Below, one piece after another: positions 1-7,192 of a DNA stretch of 13,623 nt. Under the pieces are notes generated by a model. That model did not search any database. It saw only the letters and a program-made list of their open reading frames with translations, and had not been told where the DNA came from. Within the stretch, counting starts at the first letter, position 1. Every line of letters begins with the position of its first letter. The stretch lies in assembly GCA_024691265.1 (NCBI GenBank), contig JAILNT010000180.1, positions 1-13,623 of the forward strand, read 5' to 3'. This stretch comes from Treponema sp. (GTDB lineage: Bacteria > Spirochaetota > Spirochaetia > Treponematales > Treponemataceae). A program made the translations under genes and the position numbers.

Positions 1-2268
1 AAAGAAAGCGAGAAAGTTACAAGAGATGAAAGCATGGCTCTTGAGCTTGGAAAAATATCAACTGCAAAGTTTGCTCTTTTTTCCAAAATCAGAAAGACGA
101 ACAAGGGCTATATAATTACAGCAGATTTTACCGACCTTACAACAGGCGAACAGCTGGCGAGTGCAACAAGTAAAGAGTATTCAGAAGTAGAATATCTTTA
201 CGGTTCAACAGGTGCCGTAGATGAAATAACACTTTTAATAGCGGACAAACTCAAACTTGCAATTTCGGATTTGAATAAAAGTCTTCTTTCAAATGGAACA
301 GCAGGATTTTCAGTAGAAGAACAGCTGGCACTGGCTAGGGAGAACGAAGAAAATTATAAAAGGATTATGGCTCAATATGATGCAGAGCTTTCAAAATTAA
401 ATGTATCGAACGACATCAATGCTGTAGAAAACAAAAAGAGAATAGAAGCAGAAAAAGCTCTTTTGGCAGAAAAACAGAAAGCAGAGCAGAAAAGACAGCA
501 GGAACTTGCAGAGCAGAAAAAGAGGGCAGAGGCAGACGCAAAGCTTGAAGCAGAGCGAAGCATAGCTTTGAAAACACAGCGTGATAAGATGGCAAAAGAA
601 GCTAGTGCAAAGGCTGCGGAAGTGAGAAAGCTCAAGATTTCTAAGCAGGGAGTTTTAGGACAAATAAACATAATTGAAAGCAAGAAAAAAGCTTTAGTAG
701 AAATCAGAAAAAGTGTGGAAGCTCGTTCACAGGAACTTTATGAGCAGCTTGTAAAAGACCGTGAAAGCGAAGAAAGTCGCATTAGAAACAAGAGCTATAG
801 CACAGTAGAACTTGAAAACGGACAGCCAACAGAACAGGCAAAGAAACGCCGTGAAAATCAGGTAATAAAATCATATAAAGATTTGACAAACAAGTTCTTT
901 GCAGATTGTGACGCAGTAAAAGAAAGTACGATGAGCCAGCAGAATGCACTTTTGGCAGAAATCAGGGCAGACCAAAAGGCACTTACTGCAAACAGAACCG
1001 TTTCTTCGATGGGAGATGAGCTGAAGGTGAGCTTTGGCACTTATGAGGGAGATAAAAACGGCTGGAGAGCCTATCTTTCACTTTATTCTGACGGGGTTTT
1101 GATTTATAGCGACAGCTTTATTGTGGGCTATGAAGCCTTGAGCGGAAAGAAAGCTCCGAACATGGAAACAGAGCTTGATGACGCAGTTATAGAAGAATAC
1201 GCAAATAACGTGGATATGTATAATTCTCTTTTAACACGAGGAGACCCTATTATTTACTTTGAGCTTGATTATACGGCAGAAGCTCAAAGTGACGACAAGC
1301 CGAGCGTGTATACCTTCAACTTTGATAAAATCAGGGGTTTGAATACGGTGAGCGGAAAAGTTACGCAAACAAGCCCTTTGAACAAAAAAGAAGAAAAGAC
1401 AATGCAGCCATCTCAGGAACTAAGAATATTTGCTGGAATTGTAGAAAAAGAAAAAGCAAGCTTTGACGCAAAAAAATATCCTGTAGAAGTGTATATGGCA
1501 AAAGGTTTTTGCAAAGCGGAAGCGGAAAAAAAAGTTGCATTTGATACAGAATTTGCAAAATATGCAGGTAAATCTGTGATGGTAGAAATACCTGGTAGAG
1601 ACTATGAAATGCTTTCTACAGAAGTAACACAGAAATTATATCAATGGATCATGGGAGAAAATCCTAGTAAGTTTAAAGGAGATGATTTACCTGTAGAAAG
1701 TGTATCCTGGTATGATGCAATATATTTCTGTAATAAGTTAAGCGAAAAAATGGGATATACTCCTTTTTATGCAGTGGACGGGGAAACAGATGTGTCTAAA
1801 TGGGGTTATACGCCTCATAAGGAAAAAGATATAGAAGGAGAAATCACACAGAATAAAAGTGCAGACGGCTTTTGCTTACCAACAGAGAACGAATGGGAAT
1901 ATGCAGCAAAAGGCGGAAAGGATTACGAATATTCAGGAAGTGATAATCTTTCCGAAGTAGGCTGGTATTGGAACAACAGCGGAGAAAAAACACATCCTGT
2001 AGCTCAGAAGAAGGCAAACGGATACGGACTTTATGATATGAGCGGTAGTGTTTATGAATGGGTTTGGGATTCCTTCTACAACTACAAAGGCGACCTCGGC
2101 CACTGCTACTACCGTTGTAGGTGTGGCGGTAGCTGGGGCAGTGGCGACAATTACTGCGAGGTTAGTTACTGCAGCAGCAGTAACGTGTTCGGCAGGAGCG
2201 ACGGCAGTTACGCGGGCCGCAGGAACGACTACATAGGTTTTCGCGTGATTCGTCATATAAGCAGGTAA
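1..2268 (+). CDS. FGE/SUMF1-like exported protein with DGR-type variable C-terminus, paralogue A (5' end cut by window)
   Basis: Partial gene. The frame is open from base 1, and base 1 aligns with codon 215 of the downstream paralogue, so about 214 residues including the signal peptide lie outside the window. The ATG at 34 is an internal Met, not the start. Visible parts: the end of a CsgG/FlgO/LpoB-like region (residues 1-100 of the fragment), a Lys/Glu/Ala/Gln-rich coiled coil (about 110-345), a beta-rich region (about 346-455), a linker, and an FGE-like domain from about 525 with SWYDAIYFCNKLSEKMG, FCLPTENEWEYAAKGG and YGLYDMSGSVYEWVW. The last part (691-744) is GC-rich, rich in Cys, Ser, Gly and Tyr, and ends at IGFR. 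Inference: a surface or periplasmic binding protein whose lectin-fold tip is diversified; the FGE fold is probably used for display rather than sulfatase maturation. The fold call is strong, the ligand is unknown. Confidence 0.85.
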   Translation, partial: KESEKVTRDESMALELGKISTAKFALFSKIRKTNKGYIITADFTDLTTGEQLASATSKEYSEVEYLYGSTGAVDEITLLIADKLKLAISDLNKSLLSNGTAGFSVEEQLALARENEENYKRIMAQYDAELSKLNVSNDINAVENKKRIEAEKALLAEKQKAEQKRQQELAEQKKRAEADAKLEAERSIALKTQRDKMAKEASAKAAEVRKLKISKQGVLGQINIIESKKKALVEIRKSVEARSQELYEQLVKDRESEESRIRNKSYSTVELENGQPTEQAKKRRENQVIKSYKDLTNKFFADCDAVKESTMSQQNALLAEIRADQKALTANRTVSSMGDELKVSFGTYEGDKNGWRAYLSLYSDGVLIYSDSFIVGYEALSGKKAPNMETELDDAVIEEYANNVDMYNSLLTRGDPIIYFELDYTAEAQSDDKPSVYTFNFDKIRGLNTVSGKVTQTSPLNKKEEKTMQPSQELRIFAGIVEKEKASFDAKKYPVEVYMAKGFCKAEAEKKVAFDTEFAKYAGKSVMVEIPGRDYEMLSTEVTQKLYQWIMGENPSKFKGDDLPVESVSWYDAIYFCNKLSEKMGYTPFYAVDGETDVSKWGYTPHKEKDIEGEITQNKSADGFCLPTENEWEYAAKGGKDYEYSGSDNLSEVGWYWNNSGEKTHPVAQKKANGYGLYDMSGSVYEWVWDSFYNYKGDLGHCYYRCRCGGSWGSGDNYCEVSYCSSSNVFGRSDGSYAGRRNDYIGFRVIRHISR
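2071..2232 (+). other. DGR-type variable region of paralogue A
   Basis: The segment runs from the codon after VWD to the invariant IGFR (2233-2244). Between GGSW (ending 2136) and IGFR there are 32 codons, none with A in the third position: 27 end in C or T and 5 in G. The codons just upstream use A-ending triplets freely (gga, gaa, aaa, aca, gta). NNC/NNT codons are expected when adenines of AAC/AAT template codons are randomised by a DGR. It aligns with the other paralogue at fixed anchors (CGGSW, TGC, AGT, GCG GGC, AGG, ATA GGT) and differs at the codons between. The template repeat is not in the window, so the assignment is inferred from pattern and family. Confidence 0.7.
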
Positions 2269-2378
2269 CGAGCTTGAGCGGTGGAAAGTCGGCGAAAGGG
2301 CAAGCGTTAAGCAAGCCCTGTAGCAGACTTGGAAGGGCGAAAGCGGAACTATAACATAGTCTTTTTCATTGGAAAAAT
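2269..2378 (+). repeat. 110-bp conserved 3' block, copy 1
   Basis: This noncoding block starts right after the stop of paralogue A and matches 5288-5397 with one mismatch (G at 2280 versus A at 5299). It is GC-richer than its surroundings. It holds a symmetric hairpin (2286-2330), a GGCGAAAG direct repeat flanking it (2291-2298 and 2336-2343), a 14-base half-palindrome (2347-2360), and a small TTTTTC-ATTG-GAAAAA hairpin. DGR target genes are known to carry an initiation-of-mutagenic-homing element and a hairpin just 3' of the variable region; this block sits where such an element belongs. Its role is inferred. Confidence 0.75.
2286..2330 (+). other. Hairpin/cruciform downstream of variable region, copy 1
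   Basis: AAGTC (2286-2290) pairs with GACTT (2326-2330). After a symmetric 6/6 internal loop, AGGGC (2297-2301) pairs with GCCCT (2315-2319). An AA/AA loop and a GC/GC pair then close a GTTAA loop. No T-run follows directly, so it is not an obvious intrinsic terminator. It fits a structural recognition element, perhaps the retrohoming cruciform or an RNA fold. Confidence 0.6.
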
Positions 2379-2394
2379 GCTGTATAGATATAAT
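2365..2394 (+). promoter_or_regulatory. Candidate sigma-70 promoter for paralogue B
   Basis: A perfect TATAAT lies at 2389-2394, 62 bases before the ATG of the downstream gene. The best -35 is poor: TTCATT at 2365-2370 with an 18-base spacer, inside the end of the conserved 110-bp block. The predicted transcript would have a leader of about 55 bases carrying the AAGGAG site at 2441-2446. If real, paralogue B is transcribed independently of A. Confidence 0.4.
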
Positions 2395-2455
2395 AAAAAG
2401 TCGTTATTTTTAGGGAAATAATTACTATAGTAAAAAGGTAAAGGAGTTTTTTTAG

Positions 2456-5287
2456 ATGAAGAACGTAAATAGGCTACTTGCATTGACTTTAATGCTGGTA
2501 ATGGGCGTGAGTGCATTTGCACAAAGTAAAGAAGTTCCAGAAAAGAAACTTGTTAAAACACTTGAAAAAAACAAAAAGACAGGCATAGAGTTTGTGAGCG
2601 ACATAAGTCTTGATGGTTTCAAAGTTGGCTCAGACGGTTCTGTTTTTCTGTCATTATTTTCAGGAAGTAGTGTGCAGTTAATATCCGGAATGGATATGAC
2701 AAATATAAAAGAACGTTTGGAATACAAGAAAAGAGCTAGCTATAAAGTTACTTTTGAGACAAAAGAAGCAGGAAAGATATATGCTGTTACAGCGATAGAG
2801 GGAATAGAAAGCGTAAAAAAATATAACGAAAGAAAAGAAGCAGAGAGAATAGCAGCCGAAAAGAAAGCTGAAGCAGAGAGAATAGCAGCCGAAAAGAAAG
2901 CTGAAGAGGAAAGATATCGTAGCCTTACAAGTTCGGCTGTACAAATAATACTTCCAGAGCTTGAAAATATAACAGGCAGCGAAAAAAGCTGGATAGGCGG
3001 GCAGGTACAGGACAAGCTAAAAAGTAATATGCAGGAGTATTTGGGAATGAAAACTCTTGTAGATGCAAAAAGTGAAGCCGCTATCATAAAATTACAGAAA
3101 GAAAGCGAGAAAGTTACAAGAGATGAAAGCATGGCTCTTGAGCTTGGAAAAATATCAACTGCAAAGTTTGCTCTTTTTTCCAAAATCAGAAAGACGAACA
3201 AGGGCTATATAATTACAGTAGACTTTACCGACCTTACAACAGGAGAACAGCTGGCGAGTGCAACAAGTAAAGAGTATTCAGAAGTAGAATATCTTTACGG
3301 TTCAACAGGTGCCGTAGATGAAATAACACTTTTGATTGCAGATAAACTCAAACTTTCAATTTCAGAGATAAACCGCAATGTTCTTTCAAATGGTTCATCA
3401 GAATTTTCAGTAGAAGAACAGCTGGCACTGGCTAGGGAGAACGAAGAAAATTATAAAAGGATTATGGCTCAATATGATGCAGAGCTTTCAAAATTGAATG
3501 TATCGAACGACATTAATGCAGTAGAAAACAAAAAGAGAATAGAAGCAGAAAAAGCTCTTTTGGCAGAAAAACAGAAAGCGGAGCAGAAAAGACAGCAGGA
3601 ACTTTCAGAGCAGAAAAAGAGGGCAGAGGCAGACGCAAAGCTTGAAGCAGAGCGAAGCATAGCTTTAAAAACACAGCGTGATAAGATGGCAAAAGAAGCT
3701 AGTGCAAAGGCTGCGGAGGTGAGAAAGCTCAAGATTTCTAAACAGGGAGTTTTGGGACAAATAAACATAATTGAAAGCAAGAAAAGAGCTTTAGTAGAAA
3801 TCAGAAAAAGCGTAGAAGCACGCTCACAAGAACTTTATGAGCAGCTTGTAAAAGACCGTGAAAGCGAAGAAAGTCGCATTAGAAACAAGAGCTACAGTAC
3901 CGTTGAAAAAGGAAGTGACGGACAGCCAACGGAACAGGCAAAGAAACGCCGTGAAAATCAAGTTATAAAATCATATAAAGATTTGACAAACAAGTTCTTT
4001 GCAGATTGTGACGCAGTAAAAGAAAGCACGATGAGCCAGCAGAATGCACTTTTGGCAGAAATCAGGGCAGACCAAAAGGCACTTACTGCAAACAGAACCG
4101 TTTCTTCGATGGGCGAAGAGTTGAAGGTGAGCTTTGGCACTTATGAGGGAAGCAAAAACGGCTGGAGGGCTTATCTTTCACTTTATTCTGACGGAGTTTT
4201 GATTTACAGTGACAGCTTTATTGTGGGCTATGAAGCCTTGAGTGGAAAGAAAGCTCCGAACATGGAAACAGAGCTGAACGACACAGTTATAGAAGAATAC
4301 ACAAATAATGTGGATATGTATAATTCTCTTTTAACACGAGGAGACCCTATTATTTACTTTGAGCTTGATTACACAGCAGAAGCTCAAAGTGACGACAAGC
4401 CGAGCGTGTATACCTTCAACTTTGATAAAATCAGGGTTTTGAATACGGTGAGCGGAAAAGTTACGCAAACAAGCCCTTTGAACAAAAAAGAAGCAAAGAC
4501 AATGCAGCCATCTCAGAATTTGAGGGAAATAGTCGGTATTGTGTCAAGTGAAAAAAAAGATTTTGAGCTGTTGACTTCTTATTTTGCAAAAGGTTTTTGC
4601 AAAGCAGAAGCGGAAGAAAAAGTTGCATGGGATAAAAAATTTGTAAAATATGCAGGTAATTCTGTGATGGTAAAAATTCCTGGTAAAGACTATGAAATGC
4701 TTTCTACAGAAGTAACTCAGAAAACTTATGAAACCGTCATGGGAGAAAATCCAAGTGAGTTCAAAGGAGATGATTTACCAGTAGAAAATGTATCCTGGTA
4801 TGATGCTATATATTTCTGTAATAAGCTGAGTGAAAAAATAGACTTAACACCTTTTTATGCAGTGGACGGAAAAACAGATGTTTCTGAATGGAAATATACT
4901 CCTCATAACGGAAACTCAATTCGAGGCAAAATCACACAGAATAAAAATGCAGACGGCTTTTGCTTACCAACAAAGGAAGAATGGCAATATGCAGCAAAAG
5001 GCGGAGAGGATTACGAATATTCAGGAAGTGATAATCTTGATGAAGTAGGTTGGTATTCCGGCAACAGCGGATATAAAACGCACCCTGTAGCAGAGAAGAA
5101 GGCAAATAGATACGGACTTTATGATATGAGTGGAAATGTTTGGGAATGGGTGTGGGGTTCCGACTACATCAAGCGTTATTACTGTGGCGGTAGCTGGAAC
5201 AATAGGGGTAGTAGCTGCAACTACAGTGGTGCGGGCTACAGGGACTACAACATAGGTTTCCGCCTGATTCGTCGAGTGAGCAAGTAG
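2456..5287 (+). CDS. FGE/SUMF1-like exported protein with long coiled coil and DGR-type variable C-terminus, paralogue B
   Basis: Complete, 943 residues. The start is set by AAGGAG at 2441-2446, nine bases before ATG, and by a clear type I signal peptide (MKNVNR, hydrophobic core, AFA|QS near residues 21-24) without a lipobox Cys. Order of parts: an unrecognised N-terminal region (24-115); a charged helix with an 11-residue repeat (about 116-156); a CsgG/FlgO/LpoB-like region (157-290) with the motif KGYIITVDFTDLTTGEQLAS; a coiled coil (about 320-550); a beta-rich region (about 551-660); a linker; an FGE-like domain from 736 with VENVSWYDAIYFCNKLSE, GFCLPTKEEWQYAAKGG and YGLYDMSGNVWEWVW; a variable patch (902-932); then IGFRLIRR. 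In catalytic FGEs two active-site Cys lie in the segment after RGGSW; here only one Cys remains in that stretch, so activity is doubtful. Known DGR targets of this fold include Treponema TvpA. Role inferred: a diversified surface or periplasmic binding protein. Confidence 0.87.
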   Translation: MKNVNRLLALTLMLVMGVSAFAQSKEVPEKKLVKTLEKNKKTGIEFVSDISLDGFKVGSDGSVFLSLFSGSSVQLISGMDMTNIKERLEYKKRASYKVTFETKEAGKIYAVTAIEGIESVKKYNERKEAERIAAEKKAEAERIAAEKKAEEERYRSLTSSAVQIILPELENITGSEKSWIGGQVQDKLKSNMQEYLGMKTLVDAKSEAAIIKLQKESEKVTRDESMALELGKISTAKFALFSKIRKTNKGYIITVDFTDLTTGEQLASATSKEYSEVEYLYGSTGAVDEITLLIADKLKLSISEINRNVLSNGSSEFSVEEQLALARENEENYKRIMAQYDAELSKLNVSNDINAVENKKRIEAEKALLAEKQKAEQKRQQELSEQKKRAEADAKLEAERSIALKTQRDKMAKEASAKAAEVRKLKISKQGVLGQINIIESKKRALVEIRKSVEARSQELYEQLVKDRESEESRIRNKSYSTVEKGSDGQPTEQAKKRRENQVIKSYKDLTNKFFADCDAVKESTMSQQNALLAEIRADQKALTANRTVSSMGEELKVSFGTYEGSKNGWRAYLSLYSDGVLIYSDSFIVGYEALSGKKAPNMETELNDTVIEEYTNNVDMYNSLLTRGDPIIYFELDYTAEAQSDDKPSVYTFNFDKIRVLNTVSGKVTQTSPLNKKEAKTMQPSQNLREIVGIVSSEKKDFELLTSYFAKGFCKAEAEEKVAWDKKFVKYAGNSVMVKIPGKDYEMLSTEVTQKTYETVMGENPSEFKGDDLPVENVSWYDAIYFCNKLSEKIDLTPFYAVDGKTDVSEWKYTPHNGNSIRGKITQNKNADGFCLPTKEEWQYAAKGGEDYEYSGSDNLDEVGWYSGNSGYKTHPVAEKKANRYGLYDMSGNVWEWVWGSDYIKRYYCGGSWNNRGSSCNYSGAGYRDYNIGFRLIRRVSK
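2840..2905 (+). repeat. Exact 33-bp tandem duplication in coding sequence
   Basis: Two perfect copies, 2840-2872 and 2873-2905, each encode AERIAAEKKAE. They lengthen the charged helix of paralogue B by whole heptad-like turns without breaking frame. Perfect identity suggests a recent slippage event; copy number may vary between strains. Confidence 0.85.
5159..5251 (+). other. DGR-type variable region of paralogue B
   Basis: The segment runs from the codon after VWG to the invariant IGFR (5252-5263). Between GGSW (ending 5197) and IGFR there are 18 codons, none ending in A (15 end in C or T, 3 in G). In the last 11 aligned codons before and including ATA GGT, 7 of 8 differences from paralogue A are at codon positions 1 or 2. 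It is 14 codons shorter than the same interval in paralogue A. The template repeat is not present here. Confidence 0.7.
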
Positions 5288-5397
5288 CGAGCTTGAGCAG
5301 TGGAAAGTCGGCGAAAGGGCAAGCGTTAAGCAAGCCCTGTAGCAGACTTGGAAGGGCGAAAGCGGAACTATAACATAGTCTTTTTCATTGGAAAAAT
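5288..5397 (+). repeat. 110-bp conserved 3' block, copy 2
   Basis: Second copy of the block at 2269-2378, again starting right after the stop codon. The hairpin arms are AAGTC 5305-5309 with GACTT 5345-5349, and AGGGC 5316-5320 with GCCCT 5334-5338. Identity stops abruptly after 5397. Conservation of noncoding sequence at about 99% next to hypervariable codons argues for a sequence-dependent function or for use as a homology arm. Confidence 0.75.
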
Positions 5398-5414
5398 AGA
5401 ACTATGTTATAGTT
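5366..5414. terminator. Large inverted repeat between convergent genes, likely bidirectional terminator
   Basis: A perfect 14-bp inverted repeat (5366-5379 with 5401-5414, arm AACTATAACATAGT) encloses a second hairpin, TTTTTC (5381-5386), loop ATTG, GAAAAA (5391-5396). It sits between the stop of paralogue B (5287) and the stop of ptsI (5422), where a terminator serving both strands is expected. The outer stem is AT-rich, so termination strength is uncertain. The left arm belongs to the conserved 110-bp block; the right arm is absent after paralogue A. Confidence 0.6.
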
Positions 5415-5421
5415 ATATATA

Positions 5422-7032
5422 TTAAAGAGAGCGGACTTTATCTCTTAAGGCAAGAATGCGGGAAGGAGAAACTGAAAGCTCGTCAATTCCCATATCAATA
5501 AAGTTTTCTGTAAGCTCTAAATCTGCTCCCAGTTCACCACATATTCCAACCCAGCAGCCATGCTTATGACCATTTTCAATAGTCATCTGTATAGCTTTTA
5601 GAACAGCAGGGTGATGAGGATTATAAAAATTTTCAAGCTTAGAGTTCTGCCTGTCTATAGCAAGAGTATATTGAGTAAGGTCATTTGTTCCTATTGAGAA
5701 AAAGTCTACTTCCTGAGCAAGCTCTTCGCTCATTAATACTGCAGCCGGTGTTTCTATCATTATTCCCTGTTCAACATCTCCATAAGGAATATTTTCCTTA
5801 TTGAGTGCTGAACGTACATCGGCAGATATTTTCTTGATTTTCTTTACTTCATCAACAGAAATAATCATAGGGTACATAATTGCAATATTGCCAAATGCAC
5901 TTGCTCTATATATCGCTCTAAGCTGAGTCTTAAAAAGTTCTGGGCGTTCAAGACAGATTCTTATTGCACGGAAGCCCATTGCAGGATTTTCTTCCTTGTC
6001 AAGTTTGAAATAATCAGCCTGTTTATCAGCTCCAATATCAAGGGTACGGATAATAACTTTCTTTCCCTTCATTTTGCGGGCAACATTTTTATAAGCTACA
6101 AACTGTTCTTCTTCCGTTGGATAAGAATTTCTTCCAAGATAAAGGAATTCACTTCTGAAAAGACCTATTCCCTCTGCATCATTTTCATTTGCCAAATCTG
6201 CATCTGGCACACTTCCAATATTTGCATAAAGGTTAATTTTCTTTCCTTCTTTTGTTATAGTTTCTTTTCCTTTTAATTCCTGTAAAAGCTCTTGCTTCTT
6301 CAAAAGCTTCTGTCTTTCAATTTCCTTTGCTTTCAAAGTTTCTTCATCAGGGTCAATTATGAGTTCACCTGTGAAACTATCAACGATTGCCATTTTTCCA
6401 TTCCAGTCTGCATCAATGATAACACCTGTAAGAGCTGGAATATTCATTGTTCTGGCAAGAATTGCTGTATGAGACTGTGAAGAACCGTATTTTGTAACAA
6501 AAGCAAGCAGCTTGTTCTTGTCTAATTGCACTGTTTCAGCTGGAGTCAAATCTTCCGCAGCAAGAATAGAAGGCTCTGAAGAATCAAGATTTTCATCTTT
6601 TCCACCGCAAAGAATTGTTATAACTCTTCTTGAAATGTCTTTTATATCTGCTGAACGGGCTTTCATGTATTCGTCGTCCATTTCTGAGAAAATCTTAGAA
6701 ATAGATTCGCCGGCTGCAAAAACTGCATATTCAGCATTTGCTTTTTCATTTGTTATAAGGTCATAAACTGCATCATTGTAATCATCATCAGCCAGCAGCA
6801 TTGACTGAACGTCGAAAATCTGGGCAGTTTCTTCCCCTACAGTTTCCCGTGATTTCTTGTAGATAGCCTGAAGTTCATGCACAGCAGCATCACGAGCTTC
6901 ATTGTACCTTTTTGTTTCAGCTTCAATATCGCTTACTTCTTTTTTTGATGTGTCGTAAACAACTTTTTTCAATATTTTAACAGGACCTATTGCTATTCCC
7001 TTAAAAATAGATTTTCCATTGTAACGCTTCAT
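5422..7032 (-). CDS. ptsI: Phosphoenolpyruvate-protein phosphotransferase (PTS enzyme I)
   Basis: Cytoplasmic enzyme that autophosphorylates from PEP and passes the phosphate to HPr. Full length: 538 codons from the outer ATG (7038) or 536 from the inner ATG (7032). I prefer 7032 because AGGTGG sits six bases before it, whereas it touches the outer ATG directly. Using 538-residue numbering: phospho-His190 in SSQSHTAILARTMNIPALTG; PEP-site GIGLFRSEFLY (R295); RTLDIGADK (R331); metal ligand E429 in MIETPAA; GTNDLTQYTLAIDR (N452, D453, R463); and C500 in GICGELGAD, the general acid. All key residues are present. No HPr, HPr kinase or EII gene is adjacent. Known treponemes often have PTS phosphocarriers without sugar permeases, so a regulatory role is plausible but cannot be judged here. 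Confidence 0.95.
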   Translation of the reverse strand: MKRYNGKSIFKGIAIGPVKILKKVVYDTSKKEVSDIEAETKRYNEARDAAVHELQAIYKKSRETVGEETAQIFDVQSMLLADDDYNDAVYDLITNEKANAEYAVFAAGESISKIFSEMDDEYMKARSADIKDISRRVITILCGGKDENLDSSEPSILAAEDLTPAETVQLDKNKLLAFVTKYGSSQSHTAILARTMNIPALTGVIIDADWNGKMAIVDSFTGELIIDPDEETLKAKEIERQKLLKKQELLQELKGKETITKEGKKINLYANIGSVPDADLANENDAEGIGLFRSEFLYLGRNSYPTEEEQFVAYKNVARKMKGKKVIIRTLDIGADKQADYFKLDKEENPAMGFRAIRICLERPELFKTQLRAIYRASAFGNIAIMYPMIISVDEVKKIKKISADVRSALNKENIPYGDVEQGIMIETPAAVLMSEELAQEVDFFSIGTNDLTQYTLAIDRQNSKLENFYNPHHPAVLKAIQMTIENGHKHGCWVGICGELGADLELTENFIDMGIDELSVSPSRILALRDKVRSL

Positions 7033-7087
7033 GTTCATCCACCTGTAGTTTGTTAAAGAATAATAAAAACTGGTATGTTAGTATTGC

Positions 7088-7093
7088 ATTATA
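7088..7093 (-). promoter_or_regulatory. Extended -10 promoter for ptsI
   Basis: On the - strand the sequence reads TGCTATAAT, a perfect TATAAT with an extended -10 TG one base upstream. The -35 region is only TTTAAA-like. The predicted start is near 7080, giving a leader of roughly 45-50 bases before the preferred ptsI start. The rest of the 7039-7192 gap is AT-rich and shows no clear operator. Confidence 0.55.
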
Positions 7094-7192
7094 GCATAAC
7101 TGCTTTATTTATTTAAAGGAAATTCTTTTTTATAACATAACATTTATATTCCTTTCTTGCTATGAATGTTAATTTGTCTTAGAATGGTTATT

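Noticed and set aside
34..36. ATG at 34 as the start of the first gene
   Set aside because: The frame is open to base 1, and the upstream codons align exactly with internal codons 215-225 of the paralogue.
2048..2236. Overlapping + strand frame rich in Ala and Thr inside paralogue A
   Set aside because: Shifted-frame shadow of the variable region; the FGE frame is clearly the coding one.
1933..2256. Antisense open frame over the variable region of paralogue A, rich in Ala, Val and Thr
   Set aside because: It is a by-product of the GC-rich NNC codons, which remove stops on both strands. It has no ribosome site, and its low-complexity composition follows the sense strand.
2840..2905. CRISPR-like repeat
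   Set aside because: Only two adjacent copies with no spacers, in frame within a coding coiled coil.
4661..5287. Active formylglycine-generating enzyme
   Set aside because: The fold is FGE-like, but the paired active-site Cys region is the variable patch and only one Cys remains there. No sulfatase is adjacent.
1..5421. A local DGR reverse transcriptase, Avd gene or template repeat
   Set aside because: No frame encodes RT motifs, and no A-rich copy of either variable region is present. The system, if it exists, lies outside the window.
7105..7192. Defined promoter and operator for the DUF5312-like gene
   Set aside because: Several weak -10-like boxes overlap and none has a good -35, so I mention only the best candidate in that gene's entry.
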